This document shows, piece after piece, positions 43,115 through 51,574 of a stretch of 64,000 bases of DNA; position 1 is the first letter of the stretch; each line of letters starts with the position of its first letter. The notes beneath the pieces were generated by a model. That model had not been told where the DNA came from, made no database searches, and saw only the letters and a list, made by a program, of their open reading frames with translations. Position numbers and translations under genes: made by a program. Source of the stretch: Streptomyces sp. NBC_00582. GTDB lineage: Bacteria > Actinomycetota > Actinomycetes > Streptomycetales > Streptomycetaceae. The stretch spans positions 7,006,001 to 7,070,000 of the forward strand of contig NZ_CP107772.1 in assembly GCF_036345155.1 (NCBI RefSeq), read 5' to 3'.

Positions 43115-46100
43115 GTGACGGGTTTTCGGCTGCTGGGGCCCGTGGAGTTATGGGTGTCGGGCCGCCCGGTGGATCTGGGCCCCGCCAAACGGCGTACGGT
43201 CCTGGCGGCGCTGCTCGTGGACGCCGGCCGCTGGGTGTCCGCCGAGACGCTGATCGACCGGGTCTGGGGCGAGGACCCACCCGCACAGGTGCGCGCCACG
43301 CTCTACGCCCACATCGCCCGCATCCGCCGCACCCTCACCGAAACAAACCCACACCTGCCCACCGACGCCGACCCCCACGACCTCGGCGGCGCAGACCCGC
43401 GTCTGCCTGGTGGCGGTGGCGTCCGAGACCTTGGCGGTGCCGACCGGCGTCTGCCTGGCGGCACGGACCCGCGTCTGCATGGTGGCGCCGACATGCGTCT
43501 GCATGGTGGCGGTGGCGCGCGTCTGCCGGGCGGCGGTGGCGTGCGAGACCTTGGCGGCGCAGACCCGCGTCTTCCTGGCGACGGTGGCGTCCGAGACGTT
43601 GGCGGTGGTGACCCGCGCCAAGCCGGCGGCGCCGACCCGCGCCAAGCCGGCGGCGCTGGCCCGCGTCACCCCGGCGGCCCCGACGGGCCGCCCGCCCTGC
43701 CCGCGCCGCCTGCCCCGCTCACCCCGTCCAGCGCACCATCGCCGTTGCTGCGTGGAACCGGTGGCTACCGGCTCGACATCCCGCCGGAGCTGGTCGATGT
43801 GCACCGGTTCCGGAGTCTTGTCTCGCGGGCCCGCCAGGTCGGTGGCTCCGACGGGGAGCGGGTGGCGACGCTGTGGGAGGCGATGGGGCTGTGGCGGGGC
43901 GAGCCGCTGGCAGGCCTGCCCGGTGAGTGGGCGGCGCGTACCCGGGAGAGCTGGCGGCACCAGCGTATCGACGCGGTCCTCGCCTGGGCGGACGCCGAAC
44001 TCCGCGTCGACGGCCCGCCCGTGGTGGTGGACACGCTGTCCGTCCTGGTCGCCGAACACCCGCTGGTCGAGCCGCTCGCCGTGGCGCTGATGCGGGCGCT
44101 GCATGCCGCCGGCCGCGCTCCGGAGGCGCTCGCCTGCTACACCGCCCTGCGCAAGCGGCTGGCCGACGAACTCGGCACCACCCCGGGGGCCGAGGCGCGG
44201 CGACAGCACCAGGTGATCCTGAGCGGAAAAACCGCCGTACCCCCGGTCCACCGCACACCGCCCGGCACGGGAGGCGGCACCGAGCGTGCCGTGGTCGTCC
44301 CCGCGCAACTCCCCATGGAGGCAGCGGGTTTCACCGGCCGTGAGGAGGAACTGGCCCGGCTGGAGAAGGTCCTGCTCGCGGCGGAGGCGCGGCCGACCGC
44401 GGTGGTCGTCTCGGCGGTGTCCGGCACGGCGGGCGTGGGCAAGACAGCGCTGGCGGTGCACTGGGCGCACCAGGCCCGGGACCGGTTTCCGGACGGCCAG
44501 CTGTATGTGAACCTGCGCGGCTACGACCCCGACCAGCCCCTGACCGCCCCCGACGCGCTGCTCCGCTTCCTGACCGCGCTCGGAGTGTCCGCGCAGGACA
44601 TCCCGCTCGAGCCCGACGACCGCGCGGCGCGCTACCGCACCGAGGTCGCGGGCCGGCGGATGCTGATCGTGCTGGACAACGCCGCCACCGTGGAGCAGGT
44701 CCGTCCGCTGCTGCCCGGCACCGCCTCCTGCGCGGTCCTGGTGACCAGCCGCGACAGCCTCGCCGGACTGGTCGCGCGGGAGGGAGCCCACCGTCTCGAC
44801 CTCGATCTGCTGCCCGCCGACGCCGCCCGCACCCTGCTGCGCCGCCTCGTCGGCCCCCGTGCCGAGGCCGAACCCGACGCCGTCGACGCCCTCGCCGCAC
44901 AGTGCGCCCGACTGCCCCTGGCGCTGCGGGTCGCCGCGGAACTCGCCGTCTCCCGCCCCACGACGTCCCTGGCCGACCTCGTCACCGAACTGGCCGACCA
45001 GCAGCGGCGACTGGATCTGCTCGACGCGGACGGAGACCCGCGGGCCGCCGTCGTCGCGGTGTTCTCCTGGTCGCTGCGGCACCTGCCGGCGGACGCGGCG
45101 CGCACCTTCCGGCTGCTCGGCCTGCACCCCGGCCCCGATTTCGAGGCGTACGCCGCCGCCGCGCTGAGCGACAGCGGTCCGGCGCAGGCCCGCCGTGCCC
45201 TCGACGTCCTCGCCCGCGCCCATCTGGTCCAGCGCGTGGACGGCGCCCGGCACGGCATGCACGACCTGCTGCGCGCCTACGCGCTCCGCCTGGCCACGAC
45301 CGAGGACCCGCCGGAGGCCCGCGAGGCGGCACTCGACCGGCTCTTCGACCACTACCTCGCCACCGCGGCCGCCGCCATGAACTGTCTCCACCCGGCCGAG
45401 GCCCACCTACGGCCCGCCGCTCCCGAGACCGCCACCTCCGTCCCCGACCTGTCCGATCCCGAGGCCGCGCGCGCCTGGCTGGACGCCGAGCGGACGTCGC
45501 TGACCGCCGTGTCCGCCCACACCGCCACCCACGGCCGGCCCACCCATGCCATCCGGCTCTCCCTCACCCTGTACCGCCATCTCATCAGCGGCCGGCACAC
45601 CGACGGCCTCACCATCCACGGCCACGCCCGCGACGCCGCCCGCCTGATCGCCGACCCGGCGAGCGAGGCCTGCGCGGTGCTCGGCATCGGCACCGCCCAC
45701 TACCAGCTGGCCCGGCACGAACCGGCCAGACGGCACCTGGAGGAGGCGCTGACGCTGTTCCGGCAGGCCGACGACACGACCGGCCAGGCCCGCGCCCTGG
45801 TCAACCTCGGCCTCGTCGACGAGCGGCTGGGCCGCTTCCTGTCGGCCGTCGGTCATCTCGAACAGGCGCTGGCGCTGTACCGGAACGCAGGGGACCGGCG
45901 CGGCGAGGCGACCGCGCTGAAGGACCTCGCCTCCGTCGAGGTCCAGTTGGGCCGCTATGGAGAGGCCGCCGACCATCTCCAGCAAGCCCTGACCCTGCTC
46001 CGCCAAACCGGGAACCGGTATCTGGAGGCCCACGCGCTCAACGAGCTCGGCACGGTCGAGGCGCGGCTCCACCGGCTCGACTCGGCCGCCCGCCACCAGG

Positions 46101-46558
46101 AACAGGCCCTGGCCCTGCAACGGGAGATCGGCGACCGGTACGGCGAAGCCGGGTCGCTGCACAGCCTCGGCATCGTCCATACCCGGCTCGATCGGCCCGT
46201 GCGGGCCGCCGAGTGCCACCGGCAGGCGCTCACGATCTACCGCCAGAACGGGGACCGGGACGGTGAAGCCAGGGCGCTCACCGGGCTCGGTGAGGCTGCC
46301 TGTGCCGCCGGCCGCCCCACCGACGCCCTCACCCACCACACCGACGCCCTCACCATCGCCGAGGACATCGGCAACCCGGGCCGACAGGCCCGCGCCCACA
46401 GCGGACTCGGCGACGTCCACCAGGCCCTCGGCGACATCCCTCGGGCCGTCCGGTGCTACGAGCGCGCGCTGGCCCTGTACACCGAACTGGGCATGCCCGA
46501 GGCCGACGACGTCCGAGCCAGGAGGGACCTTCTCACCGGTCGTCACCCGGCGAAGTAG
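43115..46558 (+). CDS. AfsR/SARP-family regulator (BTAD, NB-ARC, TPR) with repeat-split DNA-binding domain
   Basis: 1147 residues from GTG 43115. The OmpR-like winged helix begins at residue 1, with recognition region VRATLYAHIARIRRTL. It is interrupted at about 79-210 by low-complexity sequence including thirteen 8-residue repeats, and its C-terminal hairpin resumes at LLRGTGGYRL (211-222). The BTAD domain is at about 225-370. The NB-ARC domain has Walker A SGTAGVGKTAL (437-446) and LIVLDNAATVEQVRPLLPG. About nine TPRs lie from 830 to 1120 (ALVNLGLVDERLGRF-like). Large SARPs respond to small molecules or phosphorylation and control secondary metabolism. No gene cluster is adjacent, so its targets are unknown. 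Confidence 0.9.
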   Translation: MTGFRLLGPVELWVSGRPVDLGPAKRRTVLAALLVDAGRWVSAETLIDRVWGEDPPAQVRATLYAHIARIRRTLTETNPHLPTDADPHDLGGADPRLPGGGGVRDLGGADRRLPGGTDPRLHGGADMRLHGGGGARLPGGGGVRDLGGADPRLPGDGGVRDVGGGDPRQAGGADPRQAGGAGPRHPGGPDGPPALPAPPAPLTPSSAPSPLLRGTGGYRLDIPPELVDVHRFRSLVSRARQVGGSDGERVATLWEAMGLWRGEPLAGLPGEWAARTRESWRHQRIDAVLAWADAELRVDGPPVVVDTLSVLVAEHPLVEPLAVALMRALHAAGRAPEALACYTALRKRLADELGTTPGAEARRQHQVILSGKTAVPPVHRTPPGTGGGTERAVVVPAQLPMEAAGFTGREEELARLEKVLLAAEARPTAVVVSAVSGTAGVGKTALAVHWAHQARDRFPDGQLYVNLRGYDPDQPLTAPDALLRFLTALGVSAQDIPLEPDDRAARYRTEVAGRRMLIVLDNAATVEQVRPLLPGTASCAVLVTSRDSLAGLVAREGAHRLDLDLLPADAARTLLRRLVGPRAEAEPDAVDALAAQCARLPLALRVAAELAVSRPTTSLADLVTELADQQRRLDLLDADGDPRAAVVAVFSWSLRHLPADAARTFRLLGLHPGPDFEAYAAAALSDSGPAQARRALDVLARAHLVQRVDGARHGMHDLLRAYALRLATTEDPPEAREAALDRLFDHYLATAAAAMNCLHPAEAHLRPAAPETATSVPDLSDPEAARAWLDAERTSLTAVSAHTATHGRPTHAIRLSLTLYRHLISGRHTDGLTIHGHARDAARLIADPASEACAVLGIGTAHYQLARHEPARRHLEEALTLFRQADDTTGQARALVNLGLVDERLGRFLSAVGHLEQALALYRNAGDRRGEATALKDLASVEVQLGRYGEAADHLQQALTLLRQTGNRYLEAHALNELGTVEARLHRLDSAARHQEQALALQREIGDRYGEAGSLHSLGIVHTRLDRPVRAAECHRQALTIYRQNGDRDGEARALTGLGEAACAAGRPTDALTHHTDALTIAEDIGNPGRQARAHSGLGDVHQALGDIPRAVRCYERALALYTELGMPEADDVRARRDLLTGRHPAK
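43376..43687 (+). repeat. 24-bp tandem repeat (13 units) inside the SARP DNA-binding domain
   Basis: Residues 88-191 are thirteen octapeptides: HDLGGADP, RLPGGGGV, RDLGGADR, RLPGGTDP, RLHGGADM, RLHGGGGA and so on, to RHPGGPDG. At DNA level each is 24 bp (ggcggcgcagacccgcgtctgcct-like), with the later RQAGGADP units drifting. Preserved frame and periodicity show expansion by slippage or unequal exchange inside a coding sequence. Confidence 0.85.
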
Positions 46559-46625
46559 GACCCCTTTCGGTCGTCACCCGGCGAAGTAGGACCCCTTCCG
46601 GTCGTCACCCGGCGAAGTAGTGCCC
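46537..46625. repeat. 31-bp triplicate shared by the ends of two convergent genes
   Basis: Units begin at 46537, 46568 and 46599: CGGTCGTCACCCGGCGAAGT plus AGGACCCCTTT. The first unit contains the stop of the SARP gene (HPAK then TAG). The third, read on the other strand, contains the end of the epimerase-like gene (EGHYFAG then TGA). The middle copy is noncoding. Tandem duplication therefore captured overlapping C-termini. Confidence 0.85.
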
Positions 46626-47501
46626 CTCGTCGAGGTCCTCGATCAGCCCCGGCCCCGTCGGCTCCCAGCCCAGCCACTTCCTGGTCAGCGCGCTCGACGC
46701 CGGTACGTCGAGACCGGCGACGTTGCCGAGCCAGCCGAAGTGGGCGACGGCCTCGTCGGGGGAGACGCCCCGGACCGGCAGGTCCAGATGGCGGCCCAGC
46801 ACGGCGGCGACGGCGTGGAACGGCACCGCCTCGTCGTCCACGGCGTGCAGCCGGGTGCCCGCCGGCGCCGACTCCAGGGCGAGACGGACCAGCCGGGCGG
46901 CGTCCGAGCGGTGGACGGAGGGCCAGCGGTTGGTGCCGTCGCCGATGTGCGCGGAGAAGCCCTTCTGACGGGCGATCGCGATCAGACCGGCGAGGACGCC
47001 GTGGTCGCCGCGGCCGTGCACGGTCGGCGGGAACCGGACGGCCGAGGCCCGCACTCCGCGCCCGGCGAGGGCCACGGCCGTGTTCTCCGAGCGGGCCCGG
47101 ACCATCCCGAACGAGTTCGGCGGGACGGTGTCCTCCTCCGTGCCGACCGTGCCCTGCGCCAGCCCCGTGGTGCCCGACGCCATCACGAGGGGCCGGCCCG
47201 TGCCCTCCAGCGCCGCACCGATCGTCTCGATCGCGCGCAGGTCCGTCGCGCAGGCACCGGCGAAGTCGGAGAAGTCGTGCACGAACCCCAGATGGACCAC
47301 CCCGTCGGCCCCGGCCGCCCCCTCGCGCAGACTGCCCGGGTCGTCGAGGTCCCCCCGGTGGACGTCGACGCCGGCGGCCGTCAGCGCGGCGGCGGCCGTG
47401 TCGGAGCGGGCGAGCCCGGTCACCCGGTGTCCGGCGTCGAGGAGTTCACGGACGACGGCGGAGCCGATGAAACCGGTGGCACCCGTGACGAATACGCGCA
47501 T
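46605..47501 (-). CDS. NAD(P)-dependent epimerase/dehydratase-like SDR protein
   Basis: 298 residues from ATG 47501. Rossmann start MRVFVTGATGFIGSAVV, GDLDDPGSL, and VHLGFVHDFS. The catalytic YxxxK of classical SDRs is replaced in the corresponding region by SFGMVRARSE, as in some atypical SDRs, so the activity is uncertain. Later features HRSDAARLVRLAL and GWLGNVAGLD are typical of the NAD-epimerase family. Divergent from a LysR regulator, which probably controls it. Convergent with the SARP gene, whose tail shares a duplicated 31-bp sequence with its own. Confidence 0.87.
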   Translation of the reverse strand: MRVFVTGATGFIGSAVVRELLDAGHRVTGLARSDTAAAALTAAGVDVHRGDLDDPGSLREGAAGADGVVHLGFVHDFSDFAGACATDLRAIETIGAALEGTGRPLVMASGTTGLAQGTVGTEEDTVPPNSFGMVRARSENTAVALAGRGVRASAVRFPPTVHGRGDHGVLAGLIAIARQKGFSAHIGDGTNRWPSVHRSDAARLVRLALESAPAGTRLHAVDDEAVPFHAVAAVLGRHLDLPVRGVSPDEAVAHFGWLGNVAGLDVPASSALTRKWLGWEPTGPGLIEDLDEGHYFAG

Positions 47502-47641
47502 GGCGAAGCCCTTCCAGAAAGGAGTGAGTCGGGGGATGCCCCCATCCTCCGGAGTGACGGGCGCACACGTCCAAAGCCTGTCCCGCATCGAGTCATACGC
47601 TTCGGGCATCACCGCAGGCCGGACGCGGGTACGCTGGGGAA

Positions 47642-48535
47642 ATGGCCGTCAACGCCCCGGACTTGGACCTCGACCTGCGCCTCGTCCGGTACTTCACCGC
47701 CGTCGCCGAGCACCGCCACTTCGGCCGGGCCGCCGAGGCCCTGCACATCACCCAGCCCTCCCTGAGCCGGCAGATCCGCAGACTGGAGCGGCAGGTGGGC
47801 GCCCGGCTGCTGGACCGCGGCGCGCGCGGCACCCGGCTCACCGAGGCCGGGGAGGTGTTCCTGCCCCGGGCCGAGACCCTGCTGCGGGCCGCCGCCGAGG
47901 CCGCGGCGCGGGCCCGGGCCGCCGCCGCGCCGGACCGGATCACCGTCGGCTTCACCTCGGGGCTGATCGTCACCCCGGCGGTGCGGGAACTGCGGCGCCT
48001 GCACCCCGAGGCGGACGTGACGACCGTGCACCTGGACTGGGCCGAGGCGCGCAAGGCGCTGCTCCACCACCGGGTGGACGCGCTCGTGGTCCGGCTGCCG
48101 TTCGCCGACGACCGGCTGGAGGTGACGGTCCTCTACGAGGAGCCCCGCGTCCTGGTCGTCCCCCGCGACCACCGCCTGGCCGGCCGGGAGTCGGTGACAC
48201 TGGACGACATCGCGGACGAGCCCCTGCCGAGGGTGCCCGACGCGCACCCGGAGTGGAACGCCTTCTGGCGCGTCGACCCCCGCCCGGACGGCAGTCCCGC
48301 GCCCGACGGACCCCTCGTGCGGGGCCTGGAGGACAAGCTGGAGGCCGTCGCCGAGGGGCGGGCCCTGATCATCACGGCCGGCGTCCGCGGCCGCCCCCTC
48401 CGCCGTGACCTCACCGTCGTCCCCCTGCGGGGCCTCGACCCCAGCCGGGTCGCCCTGGCCACCCGCGCCGGTGACCGGGGTCGCCTCGTCACGGCCTTCC
48501 GCAAGGTCGCCGGCACCCACCTCACAGGGGCGTGA
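47642..48535 (+). CDS. LysR-family transcriptional regulator
   Basis: 297 residues from ATG 47642. The N-terminal HTH is LVRYFTAVAEHRHFGRAAEALHITQPSLSRQIRRLERQVG. The effector-binding domain starts near DRITVGFTSGLIVTPAVREL and has two lobes. A 140-bp divergent spacing from the epimerase-like gene is the classical LysR arrangement, so that gene is the likely target. Effector unknown. A terminator follows. Confidence 0.92.
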   Translation: MAVNAPDLDLDLRLVRYFTAVAEHRHFGRAAEALHITQPSLSRQIRRLERQVGARLLDRGARGTRLTEAGEVFLPRAETLLRAAAEAAARARAAAAPDRITVGFTSGLIVTPAVRELRRLHPEADVTTVHLDWAEARKALLHHRVDALVVRLPFADDRLEVTVLYEEPRVLVVPRDHRLAGRESVTLDDIADEPLPRVPDAHPEWNAFWRVDPRPDGSPAPDGPLVRGLEDKLEAVAEGRALIITAGVRGRPLRRDLTVVPLRGLDPSRVALATRAGDRGRLVTAFRKVAGTHLTGA

Positions 48536-48539
48536 GAAA

Positions 48540-48566
48540 GGGCGCCCGATGCGACACCGGGCGCCC
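48540..48566. terminator. Bidirectional terminator between lysR and pepN
   Basis: GGGCGCCCG (48540-48548) pairs perfectly with CGGGCGCCC (48558-48566) around a 9-nt loop, between convergent genes. No T-run on either strand; typical GC-only hairpin. Confidence 0.65.
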
Positions 48567-48593
48567 TCACCACCGTGGAAACCGCGGGAACGG

Positions 48594-51161
48594 CTATCGT
48601 GCGTCGGCCGCCTGGGCCTTCAGGGCGCGCTCCACGCCCGCGCGGGCCTCGGAGACGAGACGGCGCAGGGCCGCGTTCGGCTCGGCGGAGGACAGCCAGG
48701 CGTCCGTCCGGTCCAGGGTCTCCTGGGAGACCTGGATGGCCGGGTACAGACCGACCGCGATCTGCTGGGCGATCTCGTGCGAACGGGCGTCCCAGATGCC
48801 CTTGACCACCTCGAAGTACTTCTCGGTGTACGGCGCGAGCAGCTCACGCTGGTCGGTCTGGACGAAGCCGCCGATGACGGCCTCCTGGACCGCGTTGGGC
48901 AGCTTGTCGGACTCGACGACCTGCGCCCAGGCCTCCGCCTTGGCCTCCGGCGTCGGACGGGAGGCCCTCGCGGTCGCCGCGTGGCGCTCACCGGCGGCCG
49001 TCTTGTCCCGCTCGTACTCGCCGGCGATCACCGCCTCGTCGAACCGGCCGACGGCCGCGAGGCGCTGCACGAACGCCCAGCGCAGCTCGGTGTCGACGGC
49101 CAGGCCCTCGATCGTCTGCGAGCCGTCCAGCAGGGCCTCCAGGAGGTCGAGCTGCTCCGGCGTACGGGCCGTGGCGGCGAACGCGCGCGCCCAGGCGAGC
49201 TGGTGGTCGCTGCCGGCGGTGGCCGTGCGCAGATGGGCCAGCGTCGCGTCGGTCCAGCGGGTGAGGAGGGCCTCACGGGTGGCCGGGGCGCCGTACAGGT
49301 CGATGGCGAGCTTGACCTGGCGGTGCAGTGACTGGACGACCCCGATGTCGGACTCCTTGCCGATGCCGGACAGCACCAGCGACAGGTAGTCGTGGGTGGG
49401 CAGTTCGGCGTCGCGGGTCATGTCCCAGGCGGACGCCCAGCACAGGGCGCGCGGCAGGGAGGACTCGAAGTCGCCGAGGTGCTCGGTGACGAAGGCGAGG
49501 GACTGCTCGTCGAGCCGGACCTTGGCGTACGACAGGTCGTCGTCGTTGAGCAGCACGACCGCCGGACGGCGCGTGCCGACGAGCTGCGGTACGGCGGTCA
49601 GCTCGCCGTCGACGTCCAGCTCGATCCGCTCGCCCCGCACCAGCTTGCCGCTGTCGTCGTCGAGGTCGTAGAGACCGACGGCGATGCGGTGGGGACGCAG
49701 GGTCGGCTCGCCCTTGGCGCCCGCCGGCAGGGCCGGGGCCTCCTGGCGGATCGCGAACGAGGTGATGACACCGTCGGCGTCGGTCTCGATCTCGGGGCGC
49801 AGGACGTTGATGCCGGCCGTCTCCAGCCAGGACTTCGACCAGGCCTTCAGATCGCGGCCGGAGGTCTCCTCCAGGGCGCCGAGCAGGTCGGACAGGCGCG
49901 TGTTGCCGAAGGCGTGCGCCTTGAAATAGGCCTGGACACCCGTGAAGAACTCGTCCATGCCGACATAGGCGACGAGCTGCTTGAGAACGCTGGCACCCTT
50001 GGCGTACGTGATGCCGTCGAAGTTCACCAGCACATCGTCGAGATCGCGGATCTCGGCCATGATCGGGTGGGTGGACGGCAGCTGGTCCTGCCGGTAGGCC
50101 CATGTCTTCATGGAGTTGGCGAAGGTGGTCCAGGAGTGCGGCCAGCGCGACTGCGGGGAGTACGCCTGGCAGGCGATGGAGGTGTACGTGGCGAACGACT
50201 CGTTCAGCCACAGGTCGTTCCACCACTCCATGGTGACCAGGTCGCCGAACCACATGTGGGCCAGCTCGTGCAGGATGGTCTCGGCACGCAGCTCGTACGC
50301 CGCGTCGGTCACCTTGGACCGGAAGACGTACTGGTCCCGGATGGTCACCGCACCGGCGTTCTCCATCGCGCCCGCGTTGAACTCCGGCACGAAGAGCTGG
50401 TCGTACTTCTTGAACGGGTACGCGTAGTCGAACTTCTCCTGGAACCAGTCGAAGCCCTGCCGCGTCACCTCGAAGATCGCGTCCGAGTCGAGGAACTCGG
50501 CGAGCGACGGCCGGCAGTAGATGCCGAGCGGGACGGACTGCCCGTCCTTCTCGTACACGCTGTGGACGGAGTGGTACGGCCCCACGATCAGCGCGGTGAT
50601 GTACGTGGAGATCCGCGGGGTCGGCTCGAAGACCCAGACGTCGTCCTTGGGCTCGGGCGTCGGGGAGTTGGAGATGACGGTCCAGCCGGTCGGCGCCTTC
50701 ACCGTGAACTGGAAGGTGGCCTTGAGGTCCGGCTGCTCGAAGGAGGCGAACACGCGGCGGGCGTCCGGCACCTCGAACTGCGTGTACAGGTAAGCCTGCT
50801 CGTCGACCGGATCGACGAACCGGTGCAGGCCCTCACCGGTGTTGGTGTAGGCGCAGTCGGCGACGACCCGCAGGACGTTGCGGCCCTGGAGCAGGCCCGG
50901 CAGCGCGATCCGGGAGTCCTTGAAGACCTCCGCGGCGTCCAGCTGGTCGCCGTTGAGGGTGACCTCGTGGACGGCCGGGGCGACCAGGTCGATGAAGGAC
51001 TCGACGCCGCCCTCGGCGACATCGAAGCGCACCGTGGTCACGGACCGGTAGGTGCCGCCCTCCTGCGCGCCGGAGAGGTCGAGATCGATCTCGTACGAGT
51101 CAACGGTGAGCAGCTTCGCCCGCTGCTGCGCCTCTTCGCGAGTCAGGTTTGTGCCAGGCAC
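48594..51161 (-). CDS. pepN: Aminopeptidase N (M1 family)
   Basis: 855 residues from GTG 51161 (GAGGAG 9 nt upstream). M1 features: the exopeptidase motif GAMEN near 264, zinc site HELAH with NESFA Glu (HExxH-18-E) near 297, a catalytic Tyr region, and a long helical C-terminal domain. No signal peptide, so cytoplasmic. Length fits actinobacterial PepN (about 850-870). It removes N-terminal residues from peptides and is the classic Ala/Lys aminopeptidase of Streptomyces. Confidence 0.95.
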   Translation of the reverse strand: MPGTNLTREEAQQRAKLLTVDSYEIDLDLSGAQEGGTYRSVTTVRFDVAEGGVESFIDLVAPAVHEVTLNGDQLDAAEVFKDSRIALPGLLQGRNVLRVVADCAYTNTGEGLHRFVDPVDEQAYLYTQFEVPDARRVFASFEQPDLKATFQFTVKAPTGWTVISNSPTPEPKDDVWVFEPTPRISTYITALIVGPYHSVHSVYEKDGQSVPLGIYCRPSLAEFLDSDAIFEVTRQGFDWFQEKFDYAYPFKKYDQLFVPEFNAGAMENAGAVTIRDQYVFRSKVTDAAYELRAETILHELAHMWFGDLVTMEWWNDLWLNESFATYTSIACQAYSPQSRWPHSWTTFANSMKTWAYRQDQLPSTHPIMAEIRDLDDVLVNFDGITYAKGASVLKQLVAYVGMDEFFTGVQAYFKAHAFGNTRLSDLLGALEETSGRDLKAWSKSWLETAGINVLRPEIETDADGVITSFAIRQEAPALPAGAKGEPTLRPHRIAVGLYDLDDDSGKLVRGERIELDVDGELTAVPQLVGTRRPAVVLLNDDDLSYAKVRLDEQSLAFVTEHLGDFESSLPRALCWASAWDMTRDAELPTHDYLSLVLSGIGKESDIGVVQSLHRQVKLAIDLYGAPATREALLTRWTDATLAHLRTATAGSDHQLAWARAFAATARTPEQLDLLEALLDGSQTIEGLAVDTELRWAFVQRLAAVGRFDEAVIAGEYERDKTAAGERHAATARASRPTPEAKAEAWAQVVESDKLPNAVQEAVIGGFVQTDQRELLAPYTEKYFEVVKGIWDARSHEIAQQIAVGLYPAIQVSQETLDRTDAWLSSAEPNAALRRLVSEARAGVERALKAQAADAR

Positions 51162-51574
51162 GCGGTCATCTCCTCGTTATGTGTGGGTTGCGCCATCCTT
51201 CCATGGGAGGGGCGCGCGGGGCGACGACGTTACGGGTGGTCCGGGGGGCGCGTTCGAGGGGGCGGCACGCCGCCGGGGAGCGGTGACGGGCCGTCCGCTC
51301 CCCGGGACGGGGATGGGAAGCGTGCGCCGTGCGCCGCCGGCGTGCGCTCGGCTGGAGGGGCGCTGCGGCCAGGTGCCGGGTGGCGCTCGTCGCCGCGCCG
51401 GATCGCGAGCGGCCGACGAGTCCGCGACCGGCGGTCACGGAGGCGGCAGCGCCGCGGTCGGCCCGGCCAACGGCCCAGAACTGTCGACCCCGGTGCGAGG
51501 TCGCGCCAAGCGCCACCGTGCGCCGGGATCCGATCAGCCGCCGTCCCTCAGGGGGTGCTCCTCAGGTGCCGCTC
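51162..51574. other. Long intergenic region between helicase end and pepN start
   Basis: 413 bp with no supportable gene on either strand. It holds the pepN promoter at its right-hand transcription start (toward 51161) and the 3' region of the helicase. Open frames seen are short or extend only as shadows of the GC-rich helicase tail. No clear terminator or tandem repeat. G+C is as high as in neighbouring genes. Confidence 0.5.

Noticed and set aside
43115..46558. SARP gene as marker of a secondary-metabolite cluster
   Set aside because: Neighbouring genes are housekeeping, epimerase-like and secreted inhibitor genes; no biosynthetic core enzyme is in the window.
46605..47612. Longer start (47612) for the epimerase-like gene
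   Set aside because: The Rossmann motif MRVFVTGATGFIG begins at ATG 47501. The upstream extension is unlike the family and overlaps the divergent promoter region.
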